Source: CAVUBL01 sp963837945 (lineage in GTDB: Bacteria; Acidobacteriota; Thermoanaerobaculia; Multivoradales; DATKCC01). From it: a DNA stretch of 64,000 bases. The stretch is taken from positions 372,001 to 436,000 of the forward strand of contig CAWIQD010000004.1 of NCBI GenBank assembly GCA_963837945.1. Reading direction: 5' to 3'. Of this stretch, positions 44,385 through 52,845 are shown piece after piece. The position numbers and the translations under genes were made by a program. Within the stretch, counting starts at the first letter, position 1; every line of letters begins with the position of its first letter. A model generated the notes under the pieces. It did no database searches and was not told where the DNA came from. It saw only the letters and a list, made by a program, of their open reading frames with translations.

Positions 44385-45275
44385 TCATCGCCGCCCCGCC
44401 ACCACGAGCGTCCGGAACTCCTCCACCGACCCCCGGGCGTCGAGGAGCTCGCGGTAGAGGAGGTCGTCGAACCAGGTGGTGATCTCGAAGCCCAGGCTCT
44501 CGATGAAGGCGAGGAGGGCCTGGGCGTCGGGGTAGCGGGACCACGCCTCCGGGGTCGTCCAGTTGAGGGGGTCGGTGAAGACGAGGGTGCCGCCGGGGCG
44601 GAGGACGCGGTGGGCCTCGGCGAGGGTTCGCTCGGGGCCGTGGGCGAGGCGGTCGATCGTGTTGACGCTCAGCACCATGTCCGCGCAGCCGTCGGCCACC
44701 GGGAAGCGCTCGATGTCGGCTCGGAAGAGGTGGGCGTTCGGGTACGGGCGGGGCGGGATTCGGAGGGTGCCGAAGCCGTAGCCGGCGAGGTCGACTTCGA
44801 TCGGTTCCTCGCTCGAGACGACCGTGCGCGCCAGCTCGAGCATGGCGAGCGACCCGTCGAGGCCGAGGATCGTCGCCTCAGGGGCCAGGGTCGCCAGGCT
44901 CCGGAGCGTGCGGCCGACGCCGCAACCGGCGTCGACCACCACCGCGCGCGCTCCGAGCGGCCGGCTACCGCGCCTCTCCCCCGCCGACCCGGCGAGCGCC
45001 TCGCCGGCCAGCGACGACACGGCCCGGTAGAGCGGCTCGTCGGCGCCCGAGTGCAGCGTCTCGTAGCCGAAGGCCCATAGCGCCGCGTAGCGGGCGGCGT
45101 AGCCGGGATCGTACTTGCCGGCCATCGGCCGGGCGAAGGTGAGGAAGCCCTCCTGCTCGTCGAAGCGATGCGGCTTCGGTCCCTGGCAGGCGAGCGCGCT
45201 CTCCTTCCCCGCCGCCAGCTCCGCGCCGCACTCGGGGCAGCGCAGGAGAGCCAGCAGCTCGGCGGTGAGCTCCAC
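44385..45275 (-). CDS. SAM-dependent methyltransferase with N-terminal zinc-knuckle-like region
   Basis: The 296-residue protein starts with LLALLRCPECGAELAAG and a second Cys stretch (ALACQ), as in RlmA-like methyltransferases. A class I methyltransferase domain follows with the SAM motif VVDAGCGVGRTLRSLA, acidic ILGLDGS, VLSVNTIDRL and HRVLRPGGTLVFTDP. The substrate is unknown. The GTG at 45275 begins 15 bases after the hutH stop on the same strand. Its 3' end borders the GC-poor island. Confidence 0.8.
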   Translation of the reverse strand: MELTAELLALLRCPECGAELAAGKESALACQGPKPHRFDEQEGFLTFARPMAGKYDPGYAARYAALWAFGYETLHSGADEPLYRAVSSLAGEALAGSAGERRGSRPLGARAVVVDAGCGVGRTLRSLATLAPEATILGLDGSLAMLELARTVVSSEEPIEVDLAGYGFGTLRIPPRPYPNAHLFRADIERFPVADGCADMVLSVNTIDRLAHGPERTLAEAHRVLRPGGTLVFTDPLNWTTPEAWSRYPDAQALLAFIESLGFEITTWFDDLLYRELLDARGSVEEFRTLVVAGRR

Positions 45276-45289
45276 GGCCGCGTCCGCCC

Positions 45290-47212
45290 TCAGTCGGGCT
45301 CGGAAGGCTCGGCAGCAAAGGAGATGCGGCGGCTCGCGCGGAGCGGTCGACCGAGCGCGGTCTCGACCTCCTCGACCACGCGGCCGGTCTCGACGAGCTC
45401 GCGGACCGCGCGGATGTCGTCCGCCAGGAAGCGATCCTCGACCAGCGGCGGCACCCGCGACGTCGCCGGCGTCTGGCCCCGGACGGCGCGGTAGGCGGCG
45501 AGCGTCGCCGGCGCCAGCTCCTCGGCCACCGGCCACCGCTCCCCCTCGACGGCGCGGCGGAAGCGGCTCGCCTCGGCCTCGGCCTCGACCACCAGCGCCC
45601 GGCCGCGCGAGCCGGCCCCCGCCTCCGCGCACTCCTCCCCGTCCTTGCGTTTCGGCGCGCCGCGGACGCCCCGCCAATCCGCCGCCTGCGCCCCCACCAG
45701 GAGCTCGATCGCCACCACCGCCTGGGCGTTCGCGACCACCGAGCGGAGCTTCCTCGCCGCCGTCGTCGACATCGCCACGTGGTCCTCGGAGTTGCCCGAG
45801 GTCGGAATCGAATCGACCGACGACGGGTGCGCGAGCACCTTGTTCTCCGACACCAGGGCGGCGGAGGTGTACTGGGCGATCATGAAGCCGGAGTTGACGC
45901 CTGGCTTCGCCACCAGGTTGGGCGGCAGGCCGCGGTTGTAGTTCGCATCGAGGAGCAGGTTGGTCCGCCGTTCGGAAATGTCGGCGACCTCCGCCACGGC
46001 GCACGCGAGGTAATCGGCCGCCAGCCCCACCGGCTGACCGTGGAAGTTGCCGGCGGAGTACGAGGCCCGGCCCTCACCGCTGTAGCCGGTGCCTTCCCAG
46101 TTCTGCCGGAACCGGAAGTCCCACGGCTCTGCGACGTGGTCCTCGCCCTCCTCGCCGGGGAAGAAGAGCGGGTTGTCGGTGGTGGCGTTCATCTCGCTCT
46201 CGACGACGCTGCGGGCGAAGGAGATGGCGTCGCGGCTCGCGCCGTGGACCCCGGGTGCGCAGCGTAGCGAGTAGACGTCCTGGACCTCGCCCGAGCGCTC
46301 GAGCAGCCGGCTGCCGGCGAGAAGCGCGCGCACGTTGGCCGCCGAGTCGATCTGGCCGGCGAGCCCGCGCGCCGCGTGCACTTTCGGGTCGAAGGCCCGA
46401 GCGCAGCCGCAGAGACCTTCGAGCGAGAGCGCGAGCGCCACGTCGGCGGTCTTGGCAAGCACCTCGGCGTCGTAGACGGCGAGCGCCAGGATCGCGGCCG
46501 AGAACGTGGCGCCGTTGGTGAGCGCCAGACCTTCCTTGTAGCTCGGATCGGGCGGCTCCATGCCGAGGTCGGCGGCGAGCCCGGCGGCCGGCTTCCAGCG
46601 CTCCTGGCTGCGGCGCGCAACGAGGGCGTCCGCCCCGCTGCGCGCTACGTAGTAGCGCCCCTCGCCGAGGAAGACGACGAACAGGTGGGCAAGCGGGCAG
46701 AGGTCGCCGCTCGACCCGACCGAGCCCCGCGTCGGCACCAGCGGCACGATCCCCCGGTTGAGCATCGCGGCGATCGCCTCGACCACCTCGAGGCGGACCC
46801 CCGAGTGGCCGTTGAGGAAGGTGTTGAGACGCAGGACGAGCGCCGCCCGCACGACCTCGGCCGGGAAGTAGCCGTCCGGGTCGTCGGGGTCGCTCCCGGC
46901 TCCCACGCCCACCGAGTGGCTGAGGAGGATGTTCCTCTGCAGGCGCTCGAGCTCCGCCGGCTCGATCGCAACGTTCTTGAAGGAACCGAAGCCCGTGGTC
47001 ACGCCGTAGTCGAGGACGATCCCGTCGAGGGAGTCGCCGGCCTCGGCCCGCGCCGCCTCGTAACGCTCGACGATCGCCTCGATCTGCCGGCGGCTCCGGG
47101 CCACCCGCCGGGCGGCGTCTTCCGTCCAGCCCACCTCGACGGCCGGATCGCGGGCCGCCCGGACCAGCTCGTCGAGGGTCAGCGAATGGCCATCCAGATC
47201 GAGGCCGCTCAT
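45290..47212 (-). CDS. hutH: Histidine ammonia-lyase (aromatic amino-acid lyase family)
   Basis: The 640-residue protein has the catalytic Tyr69 in DYGVTTGFGSF, LLSHSVGVG, the MIO-forming block GSVGSSGDLCPLAH (triad Ser167-Ser168-Gly169, usually Ala-Ser-Gly), QNWEGTGYSGEGRASY and TSGNSEDHVAMS. The last block with its Glu is of the histidine type. It deaminates His to urocanate. It is longer than typical HutH (about 510) through a charged C-terminal insertion from about residue 510. No hutU or hutI is adjacent. The ATG overlaps the hisS stop (ATGA), an unusual pairing of a catabolic enzyme with a tRNA synthetase. Confidence 0.88.
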   Translation of the reverse strand: MSGLDLDGHSLTLDELVRAARDPAVEVGWTEDAARRVARSRRQIEAIVERYEAARAEAGDSLDGIVLDYGVTTGFGSFKNVAIEPAELERLQRNILLSHSVGVGAGSDPDDPDGYFPAEVVRAALVLRLNTFLNGHSGVRLEVVEAIAAMLNRGIVPLVPTRGSVGSSGDLCPLAHLFVVFLGEGRYYVARSGADALVARRSQERWKPAAGLAADLGMEPPDPSYKEGLALTNGATFSAAILALAVYDAEVLAKTADVALALSLEGLCGCARAFDPKVHAARGLAGQIDSAANVRALLAGSRLLERSGEVQDVYSLRCAPGVHGASRDAISFARSVVESEMNATTDNPLFFPGEEGEDHVAEPWDFRFRQNWEGTGYSGEGRASYSAGNFHGQPVGLAADYLACAVAEVADISERRTNLLLDANYNRGLPPNLVAKPGVNSGFMIAQYTSAALVSENKVLAHPSSVDSIPTSGNSEDHVAMSTTAARKLRSVVANAQAVVAIELLVGAQAADWRGVRGAPKRKDGEECAEAGAGSRGRALVVEAEAEASRFRRAVEGERWPVAEELAPATLAAYRAVRGQTPATSRVPPLVEDRFLADDIRAVRELVETGRVVEEVETALGRPLRASRRISFAAEPSEPD

Positions 47213-48645
47213 CGACGGTCCTCGTCGATCGCGGCGAGCATCTCGCGCACCGCCGCGACCAGCTCCGAGCGCTTCGCCTCGCGCTGTCCGGGCCGCTTCT
47301 CGATCCACTCCTGGCGGTCCTCGATCTTCTCGGACTTCGCGCGCCCCGCGCCCATGTCCTTCAGGGTCACGACGCCCCGCTCCTTCTCGTTGCCGCCGAA
47401 GAGCAGGGTGATGGGGATCTCCCACTGGTCGGCGTACTTGAGCTGCTTGCCGATCCCCTTCTCTTCGCCCAGGTAGAGCTCGGTCGGGATTCCCGCCCGG
47501 CGCAGCTCGTAGGCCATGGCGAGGCAGTCCCGGCGCAGCTCCGGATCGAAGAGCGCGACCAGCACGCGGGCGGTCGCCTTGCGCTTCCCCACCTTGCCGA
47601 GCTGGAGGAGCGCCGCGAGCAGGCGGTCGACGCCGATCGAGGCGCCGGTGGCCGGCACCCTTTCGCCCAGGAAGCGCAGCACCAGGTCGTCGTAACGCCC
47701 GCCGCCGAAGACCGAGCCGAACTCCGGGGCGTCGAGCAAGTGCGCTTCGAAGACCGGCCCGGTGTAATAGGCGAGGCCACGGGCGATCGAGAGGTCGAGG
47801 TCCACCCGGTCGTCCCCGTAGCCCAGGGCGTAGAGGTGATCCGAGATCCGCTCGACCACGCCGATCTGCTCCTCGCCGCCCGCCACGCCGCCGAGCAGGT
47901 CGCGCAGGCGCTGGACGACCTCCCGCCGGTCCTCGGCCCGGATCTTCAGGAACTCCTCGATCCGGTCGACCTGGCCGCCCGAGAGGCCGAGCCCCGGGAT
48001 CGTGTCCCCGGACTCGTCCTGGTAGCCGCTCGTCAGCTCCAGGCGGACCTTTGCGGGGCCGATCTTGTCGAGCTTGTCGAGCACCCGGAACACGTCGACA
48101 CCCCGCTCGGGCTCGACATCGGCGAAGGCGAGGAGCACGTTGAGGATGCCGCGGCTCGAGTAGCGGACCTTGTAGCGGCCGACCTCGAGCGCCGACAGCG
48201 TGTCGCACATCGCGGCGACGATCTCGGTGTCGGCCACCTCGGAGACCACGCCGACCGAGTCGAGGTCGAACTGGGTGAACTCGCGGTAGCGGCCGCGGCC
48301 GGGCTTGTCGGCACGCCACACGGAGGCCACCTGGTAGCGCCGGAACGGGCGTGGCAGATCGGGGTACTGGGCGATCACCCGGGCGAGCGGGACGGTCAGA
48401 TCGAAGCGTAGGCCGAGCTGCTCGCTCTCGGGGTTCGTGACCCGGAAGATCGACTGCTGGGCCTCCTCGCCGGCCGATCCCTGAAGGACGTCCAGGTACT
48501 CGATCGCCGGAGTCGAAAGCGGCACGAAGCCGTAGAGCTCGTAGGTGTCGCGGATGCGGCCGATCATCCAGTCGCGGGCCAGCACCTCTTCGGGCATGAG
48601 GTCCCGCAGGCCGCGCGAGAGGCGGGGTTCTACGGTGGGGGACAT
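47209..48645 (-). CDS. hisS: Histidyl-tRNA synthetase, divergent type
   Basis: The 478-residue class II synthetase has motif 1 around RGLRDLMPEEVLARDWMIGR, motif 2 in FRRYQVASVWRADKPGRGRY with REFTQFDLDSVG, the histidine-binding block RGLAYYTGPVFE, motif 3 GASIGVDRLLAAL and an anticodon-binding domain. The motif 2 loop (KPGRGRYREFTQFDLD) differs from the usual ERPQKGRYRQFHQ and resembles what I recall of the atypical alphaproteobacterial HisRS. This agrees with the unusual tRNA-His encoded just upstream. hutH overlaps its stop. Confidence 0.93.
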   Translation of the reverse strand: MSPTVEPRLSRGLRDLMPEEVLARDWMIGRIRDTYELYGFVPLSTPAIEYLDVLQGSAGEEAQQSIFRVTNPESEQLGLRFDLTVPLARVIAQYPDLPRPFRRYQVASVWRADKPGRGRYREFTQFDLDSVGVVSEVADTEIVAAMCDTLSALEVGRYKVRYSSRGILNVLLAFADVEPERGVDVFRVLDKLDKIGPAKVRLELTSGYQDESGDTIPGLGLSGGQVDRIEEFLKIRAEDRREVVQRLRDLLGGVAGGEEQIGVVERISDHLYALGYGDDRVDLDLSIARGLAYYTGPVFEAHLLDAPEFGSVFGGGRYDDLVLRFLGERVPATGASIGVDRLLAALLQLGKVGKRKATARVLVALFDPELRRDCLAMAYELRRAGIPTELYLGEEKGIGKQLKYADQWEIPITLLFGGNEKERGVVTLKDMGAGRAKSEKIEDRQEWIEKRPGQREAKRSELVAAVREMLAAIDEDRR

Positions 48646-48709
48646 GTCGGTCTCTTCGTCGAGGGGTGGCAGCTCGTCGCGAACGTCGGCCGGTGCACGA
48701 GCCAGAGAT

Positions 48710-48786
48710 TGGTACCGGCGACGGGGGTCGAACCCGTGACCTCCTGATCCACAGTCAGGCGCTCTCAGCCACTGAGCTACGCCGGC
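48710..48786 (-). tRNA. tRNA-His (GTG anticodon), no encoded G-1, U72 and A73
   Basis: The 77-base gene includes CCA. Its parts are acceptor GCCGGCG/CGCCGGT with a G1-U72 wobble, D stem GCTC/GAGC, anticodon arm CCTGA-CTGTGGA-TCAGG with GTG, variable AGGTC and T arm ACGGG-TTCGACC-CCCGT, all paired. The discriminator base 73 is A and the base before G1 is T. Normal bacterial tRNA-His encodes G-1 and C73. A subgroup of alphaproteobacteria such as Caulobacter lacks G-1 and uses A73 and U72 as identity elements. The gene is followed 64 bases later by hisS. Confidence 0.95.
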
Positions 48787-48801
48787 ACACCACGGAGCGC
48801 G

Positions 48802-48830
48802 ATCGTATGCGCTCGTCCCTCGTCTGTCAA
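48802..48830 (-). promoter_or_regulatory. Sigma-70 promoter of tRNA-His (and probably hisS-hutH)
   Basis: Read on the minus strand: TTGACA (48830-48825), a 17-base spacer, then TACGAT (48807-48802). The start near 48795 lies about 9 bases before the tRNA 5' end. Confidence 0.75.
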
Positions 48831-48866
48831 AGGCGCGCGGCCCGCCGATCGGCGGTCGGATGGGCG

Positions 48867-49886
48867 TCAGACGGCGGTCAGAAGGCTCGAGCTGAAGAGT
48901 TGCTGCGAGTCGGTCCAGCCGCGGGTCCGCTCGAACCCGGAGGCCTCGGCCAGCTCGTGCAGGCTCGCGTCATCGAACTTGTAGGAGCACTCGCTCAGGA
49001 CCGCCTCCTCCGGCTCGAACGAGGCTTCGAAGCCGAGGTCTCGGAGCTCGACGCGCTGCGCGGCACGGCTGACGATGTGCATCTCCATGCGCGAGAGCTC
49101 GGCGTTCCAGACCGCGCGATGGCGGAACCCCGAGAGGTCGAAGCGACCCCCAAGCTCCCGATTGATCCGCACCAGGAGGTTGAGGTTGAAGGCCGCGGTC
49201 ACGCCGAGAGCGTCGTCGTAGGCCGGCACCAGCACGTCTTCCCCCTTGACCCGGTCGGCCCCGAGAAGCAGCGCGTCGCCCGGCGCGAGACTCTCCCGCA
49301 CCGCCCGCAGCAGCTCGACCCGCGCCGTCGGCGTGAGGTTGCCGATGGTCGAGCCCAAGAAGAGCACCAGGAAGGTCTCGGGCGTCCTCGCCCGGTCATG
49401 ATGGGGCAAGGAGTCGAAGGTGGTCAGGTAGTCGCCGACGAAGGCTCGGATCGAGAGCTCCGGATAGGCGCGGAGCAGCCCTTCGCAGCTGCCGTCGATC
49501 GCCGAGCGGGAGATGTCGATCGGTGAGTACACGAGGCTCGGCTGCCGGGCGAGGAGCGCTTCGATCACGTAGCGTGTCTTGCTCGAGCTGCCGCTGCCGA
49601 GCTCGAGCAAGCGCACCGGACCCTCCAGGGAGCCCACCATCTCGCCGGCATGCGCCGCCAGAATGGCTGCCTCGGCGCGGGTCACGTAGTACTCCGGGAG
49701 GGCGCAGATGGCCTCGAAGAGCAAGGAGCCGAGCTCGTCGTAGAAGTACTTCGGATCGAGGTGCTTGGGGTCGGCCGAGAGCCCAGCACGTACGTCCTCC
49801 CCGAAGTCGGACTGGTCCTCGGGCCCGGCCAGCTCGACGATCGAGAGCCGATCGTCGGACGCGAGTGCGGGAATGGGTTCGGCCAT
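48867..49886 (-). CDS. egtD: L-histidine N-alpha-methyltransferase EgtD (ergothioneine pathway)
   Basis: The 339-residue protein has the EgtD landmarks: DPKYFYDELGSLLFEAICAL, YYVTRAEAAIL, the SAM loop LLELGSGSSSKTRYVIEAL, FLGSTIGNL and a C-terminal FERTRGWTDSQQLFS. It trimethylates His to hercynine, the first step to ergothioneine. egtB, which usually pairs with it, is not in the window. GGAGGAG stands 8 bases before the ATG. It lies 80 bases upstream of tRNA-His on the same strand. Confidence 0.94.
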   Translation of the reverse strand: MAEPIPALASDDRLSIVELAGPEDQSDFGEDVRAGLSADPKHLDPKYFYDELGSLLFEAICALPEYYVTRAEAAILAAHAGEMVGSLEGPVRLLELGSGSSSKTRYVIEALLARQPSLVYSPIDISRSAIDGSCEGLLRAYPELSIRAFVGDYLTTFDSLPHHDRARTPETFLVLFLGSTIGNLTPTARVELLRAVRESLAPGDALLLGADRVKGEDVLVPAYDDALGVTAAFNLNLLVRINRELGGRFDLSGFRHRAVWNAELSRMEMHIVSRAAQRVELRDLGFEASFEPEEAVLSECSYKFDDASLHELAEASGFERTRGWTDSQQLFSSSLLTAV

Positions 49887-49971
49887 GTCGTCGGCTCCTC
49901 CGGGCGCAAGTCGGAGCGGCCGGCTTGCGCCGCGGACCTGAGAGTCTACGTCAAACCCCCGCTGCGCCCGT

Positions 49972-51537
49972 TCACCCCGCTCGACGCCACGGTCCCGGCC
50001 CGGCGAGTGCCTCGCGCGCCAGCGCCTCGGGCAGCTCGTGGCCGGTCATCAGCCGGAACTGCTCGAGCGCCTGGAAGAGCAGCGCTTCGCGTCCGTCGAC
50101 CACCGTCCGGCCGGCGGCGCGGGCGGCCCGGACGAGCGGCGTCTCCTCGCCACCGTAGACCAGGTCGACGAGCGCCGCGCCGGGCGCGAGCGCCTCCGGG
50201 GCGAACGGCAAGGGGTCGTCCGGCGAATGGCCGAGCGAGGTCGCGTGGACCACCACGGCGTAGGCGCCCGGGTCGAAGTCGTCGAGCGACACGTAGGGCA
50301 CGTCGAGGTCCTCGGCGGCCGCGAGGCCCCGCTCCTCGCTTCGATTGACCAGTGTCACGCGGGCGCCCGCCTCCTGCAAGCCGACCACCGCCGCCCGCCC
50401 CGCCCCCCCGGCGCCCACCACCGCCGTCTCGGCTCCGAGGAGCTCGACTCCCAGCCGGCCGAGCGGCAGGATCACCCCCTCGGGATCGGTCGTCTCGGCC
50501 TCCCACACGCCGTCGGTCTGGACCAGGGTGTTGGCGGCGCCCACGGCCGTCGCCCGCGGGCTCGGCGCGCCGGCGAGCGCCAGGGCCACCGCCTTGTAGG
50601 GAGCGGTGATCGAGAGGCCGCGCAGCTCGAGGCCGAGCTCCTCGAAGCGCCCGCTCTCCACCACCTCGAGCCAGAAGTCGCCGAAGTGCTCGGCGTGGAA
50701 CGGCACGTAGAGCGCCGGGATGCCGAGCTCGCGGTAGGCCCGGTTGTGCAGCCGGGGCGAGAGCGAGTGCGCTACCGGCCGCCCGACGATGCCGTAGAGG
50801 GCGCTCGCGGCCGGCAGGTCGGGAAGGCCGTAGTCGGCGACCAGCCGGTCGACCGCCGGCTGGCCCGGGGCGCCCGGATCGCCGCCGGGCAGGGCGCCGT
50901 AGACGAACGGAGCCCCCAGCCGCGGCGCGACGAGACGGGTCCAGGCGCCGGCGGCGCCGGTTGCGAAGGCCGCCACGTCCGGTCGCTCCAGGACGCCGAG
51001 CAGGTGGAGCGGCGCGAGCTCCTCGCCCGGCTGGGCCGCCGCGGTCACCAGCTTGTAGAGCCGGGCCGGGGTGGCGGCCATCGCCGCGAACCGCACCTCG
51101 AGATCGGCGAGCGGCGTCGCCGCTCCGTGCCAGGAGAGGATCCGGCGCTCGGGCGAAAGCGCCGCGAGGAGGCCTGGCACCAGGTCCCGGTCGGCCTCGA
51201 GGTCGATCAAGGGAAAGAGGTCGGGCCGTGCCGCCGCCCGGGCGAGCCGCTCGGCGCGCGACATCGGGTCCGACGGCCCGGCGCCCCCTTCCGCCGCGCT
51301 CCGCAGGGTGTAGATCAGGCCGCCGTCGAAGCCGGAGGCGAGCGCGGCGAGGGCGGCCTCGTCCGGATCGCCCACCAGGTCGGCCCGCACCTCGAGCCAC
51401 GAGACGCCGTCCGGCAGCGCCGCGATCTCGGCGCGCGTCGGGAGCCGCGTCAAGGTGGCGACGAGCTGGGCCCGTCGCGGCGCCTTTGTCTCTCCGCGGG
51501 CCTCGCTGGAGGGCTCTCTGGGCTCGGGGGAATCCAA
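49972..51537 (-). CDS. aroDE: Bifunctional type I 3-dehydroquinate dehydratase / shikimate dehydrogenase
   Basis: The 521-residue protein joins two shikimate-pathway enzymes. Residues of about 20-240 are a type I dehydroquinase (VSWLEVRADLV, ILSWHGA and the Schiff-base Lys in ARLYKLVTAA). From about 245 a shikimate dehydrogenase follows: YGIVGRPVAHSLSPRLHNRA, LSITAPYKAV, GAANTLVQ, the NADP loop VVGAGGAGRAAV and VNRS. This fusion is known from plants, Chlamydia and Planctomycetes. The start is the TTG at 51537, immediately downstream of a strong promoter, so the leader has only a few bases. It supplies chorismate for trpE. Confidence 0.95.
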   Translation of the reverse strand: MDSPEPREPSSEARGETKAPRRAQLVATLTRLPTRAEIAALPDGVSWLEVRADLVGDPDEAALAALASGFDGGLIYTLRSAAEGGAGPSDPMSRAERLARAAARPDLFPLIDLEADRDLVPGLLAALSPERRILSWHGAATPLADLEVRFAAMAATPARLYKLVTAAAQPGEELAPLHLLGVLERPDVAAFATGAAGAWTRLVAPRLGAPFVYGALPGGDPGAPGQPAVDRLVADYGLPDLPAASALYGIVGRPVAHSLSPRLHNRAYRELGIPALYVPFHAEHFGDFWLEVVESGRFEELGLELRGLSITAPYKAVALALAGAPSPRATAVGAANTLVQTDGVWEAETTDPEGVILPLGRLGVELLGAETAVVGAGGAGRAAVVGLQEAGARVTLVNRSEERGLAAAEDLDVPYVSLDDFDPGAYAVVVHATSLGHSPDDPLPFAPEALAPGAALVDLVYGGEETPLVRAARAAGRTVVDGREALLFQALEQFRLMTGHELPEALAREALAGPGPWRRAG

Positions 51538-51551
51538 CGGTATTCGAGCGC

Positions 51552-51581
51552 ATTAGACCCAAGCCGTCGGCAGGCTGTCAA
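51552..51581 (-). promoter_or_regulatory. Sigma-70 promoter of aroDE
   Basis: Read on the minus strand: TTGACA (51581-51576), an 18-base spacer, then TCTAAT (51557-51552). The start falls near 51545, about 8 bases before the TTG, without room for a Shine-Dalgarno. Confidence 0.7.
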
Positions 51582-51770
51582 GGTTGGGCGGCGGCCTGCT
51601 TCCGGAGGGTCTCGAGCGCCAGGCCGATCGGCTCGAGCTGAGTGCGGTGGACGAGCGCGGCCATGTGCCGGGTGAAACGGCCGTCGAGGCGGGTCGAGGA
51701 GAAGAACTCGCGGCCGTCGCGGCGCACCCGATCGAGGAGGTCGCCGTCCCGGCCGACCACCCGTGTTTGA
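51578..51770 (-). pseudogene. C-terminal fragment of a PLP-dependent (aromatic amino acid type) decarboxylase
   Basis: The minus frame ending at 51578 reads LLDRVRRDGREFFSSTRLDG, then RFTRHMAALVHRTQLEPIGL and ALETLRKQAA. This strongly recalls the last 60 residues of group II decarboxylases, where the pattern is RVNASG..FLS.T.LDGR..LRL...N.RT. The PLP Lys and everything before it are absent. Similarity ends near 51770, just where the promoter of the methyltransferase gene begins on the other strand, so an insertion or deletion probably removed the rest. Confidence 0.5.
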
Positions 51771-51795
51771 CCGTCCTCTGGCGCGGTGTTACCTT
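51767..51795 (+). promoter_or_regulatory. Sigma-70 promoter of the methyltransferase gene
   Basis: TTGACC (51767-51772), a 17-base spacer and TACCTT (51790-51795), then GGAGGAG at 51801-51807 before the ATG at 51813. Confidence 0.6.
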
Positions 51796-51812
51796 GGCTT
51801 GGAGGAGTCGAC

Positions 51813-52651
51813 ATGGCCAATGCGATCGCGGACCACTGGGCGAAGGACGATGTTTACAGCTTGATCGTCGCGGCGCTTGAGAACGCGTCGAAGCCTCTGG
51901 ACAACCTGACCGTCGACGACCTGGCGCCGGTCGACCACTTCCACGCCCGCGGATTCCCGGCGACCAGGATCTGGCGGATCTCCTGCCGATCGAGGCCGGC
52001 CAGGAAATCCTCGACATCGGATGCGGGCTGGGCGGCCCCGCCCGCTATATCGCCCGGCGGTTCGACTGCCGGGTGACCGGCATCGACCTCACGCCGCCCT
52101 TCGTCGAGGCCGCCAACAAGCTGACCTCGCTGGTGGGCATGGAGGGAAGGGTGAGCGTCGAGCATGGCGACGGCCACCACCTCCCCTTCCAGGACGGCAG
52201 CTTCGACGGCGCATACACGCAACACGTCACCATGAACGTGTCCGATCGGCAGACGTTCCTCGCCGAGGCCTTCCGCGTGCTCAAGCCCGGAGCCTTCTTC
52301 GCCCTCACCGAGCATGGCCTGGGCCCCAAGGGGAATCCGCACTATCCGGCGCCCTGGTCGTCCGACGGCTCGGGAGCCTACCTGACGGCCCCCGCAGACA
52401 CCTGGGCGATGCTGGAGCAGACCGGGTTCGAGGAAGTCGTGATCGAGGACTCCGGTGCCAAGTACCTCGCCGCCTACAGGGCCGTCCTCGAGAGGGCCGA
52501 GCGAGGCGACCTGCCGCCCCTCGGGATCCACATCTTGATGGGGGAGAACGCCATCGAGAAGACGCGCAACTCGGCCCGCAACATCGAGGAGGGCCGCACG
52601 CACCCCGTCCAGGTGATCTGCCGCAAGCCGCGCGGCGGCAAGGGGCAATGA
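51813..52651 (+). CDS. Class I SAM-dependent methyltransferase, frameshifted
   Basis: The first frame gives 52 natural residues (MANAIADHWAKDDVYSLIVA, later DHFHARGFPATR). Then the coding pattern moves to the -1 frame at 51967-51968. It continues DLADLLPIEAGQEILDIGCG with the SAM loop DIGCGLGGPARYIA, GIDLTPPFVEAA, YTQHVTMNV and FRVLKPGAFFALTEHG. Restoring one G in GG gives about 279 residues. The fold is that of UbiE/sarcosine-dimethylglycine-type methyltransferases; the substrate is unknown. Promoter and Shine-Dalgarno are intact, so assembly error is likely. Confidence 0.8.
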
Positions 52652-52845
52652 CGCGGTGCTCGCGCCGGGGAAGGTCGACCGGGGCGTGACCCCGCCCCTC
52701 CCGGTCGGCACACCCTCACGCCGCGGATCTTGGTCGATGACCCGGCCGGGCTGGTGGGTTTCTGAGAGCCGAGCCGGTGCGGGCGCCTGAAGCGATATGC
52801 TTCCCCCGTCGAAGCGATCGAGAAGCCCCGAGGAGGAAGCGCGAG

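Noticed and set aside
44329..44386. GAAGCCGA/TCGGCTTC as a terminator at the end of the island
   Set aside because: The loop is over 40 bases, no T-run follows, and one arm lies within the end of the convergent methyltransferase gene.
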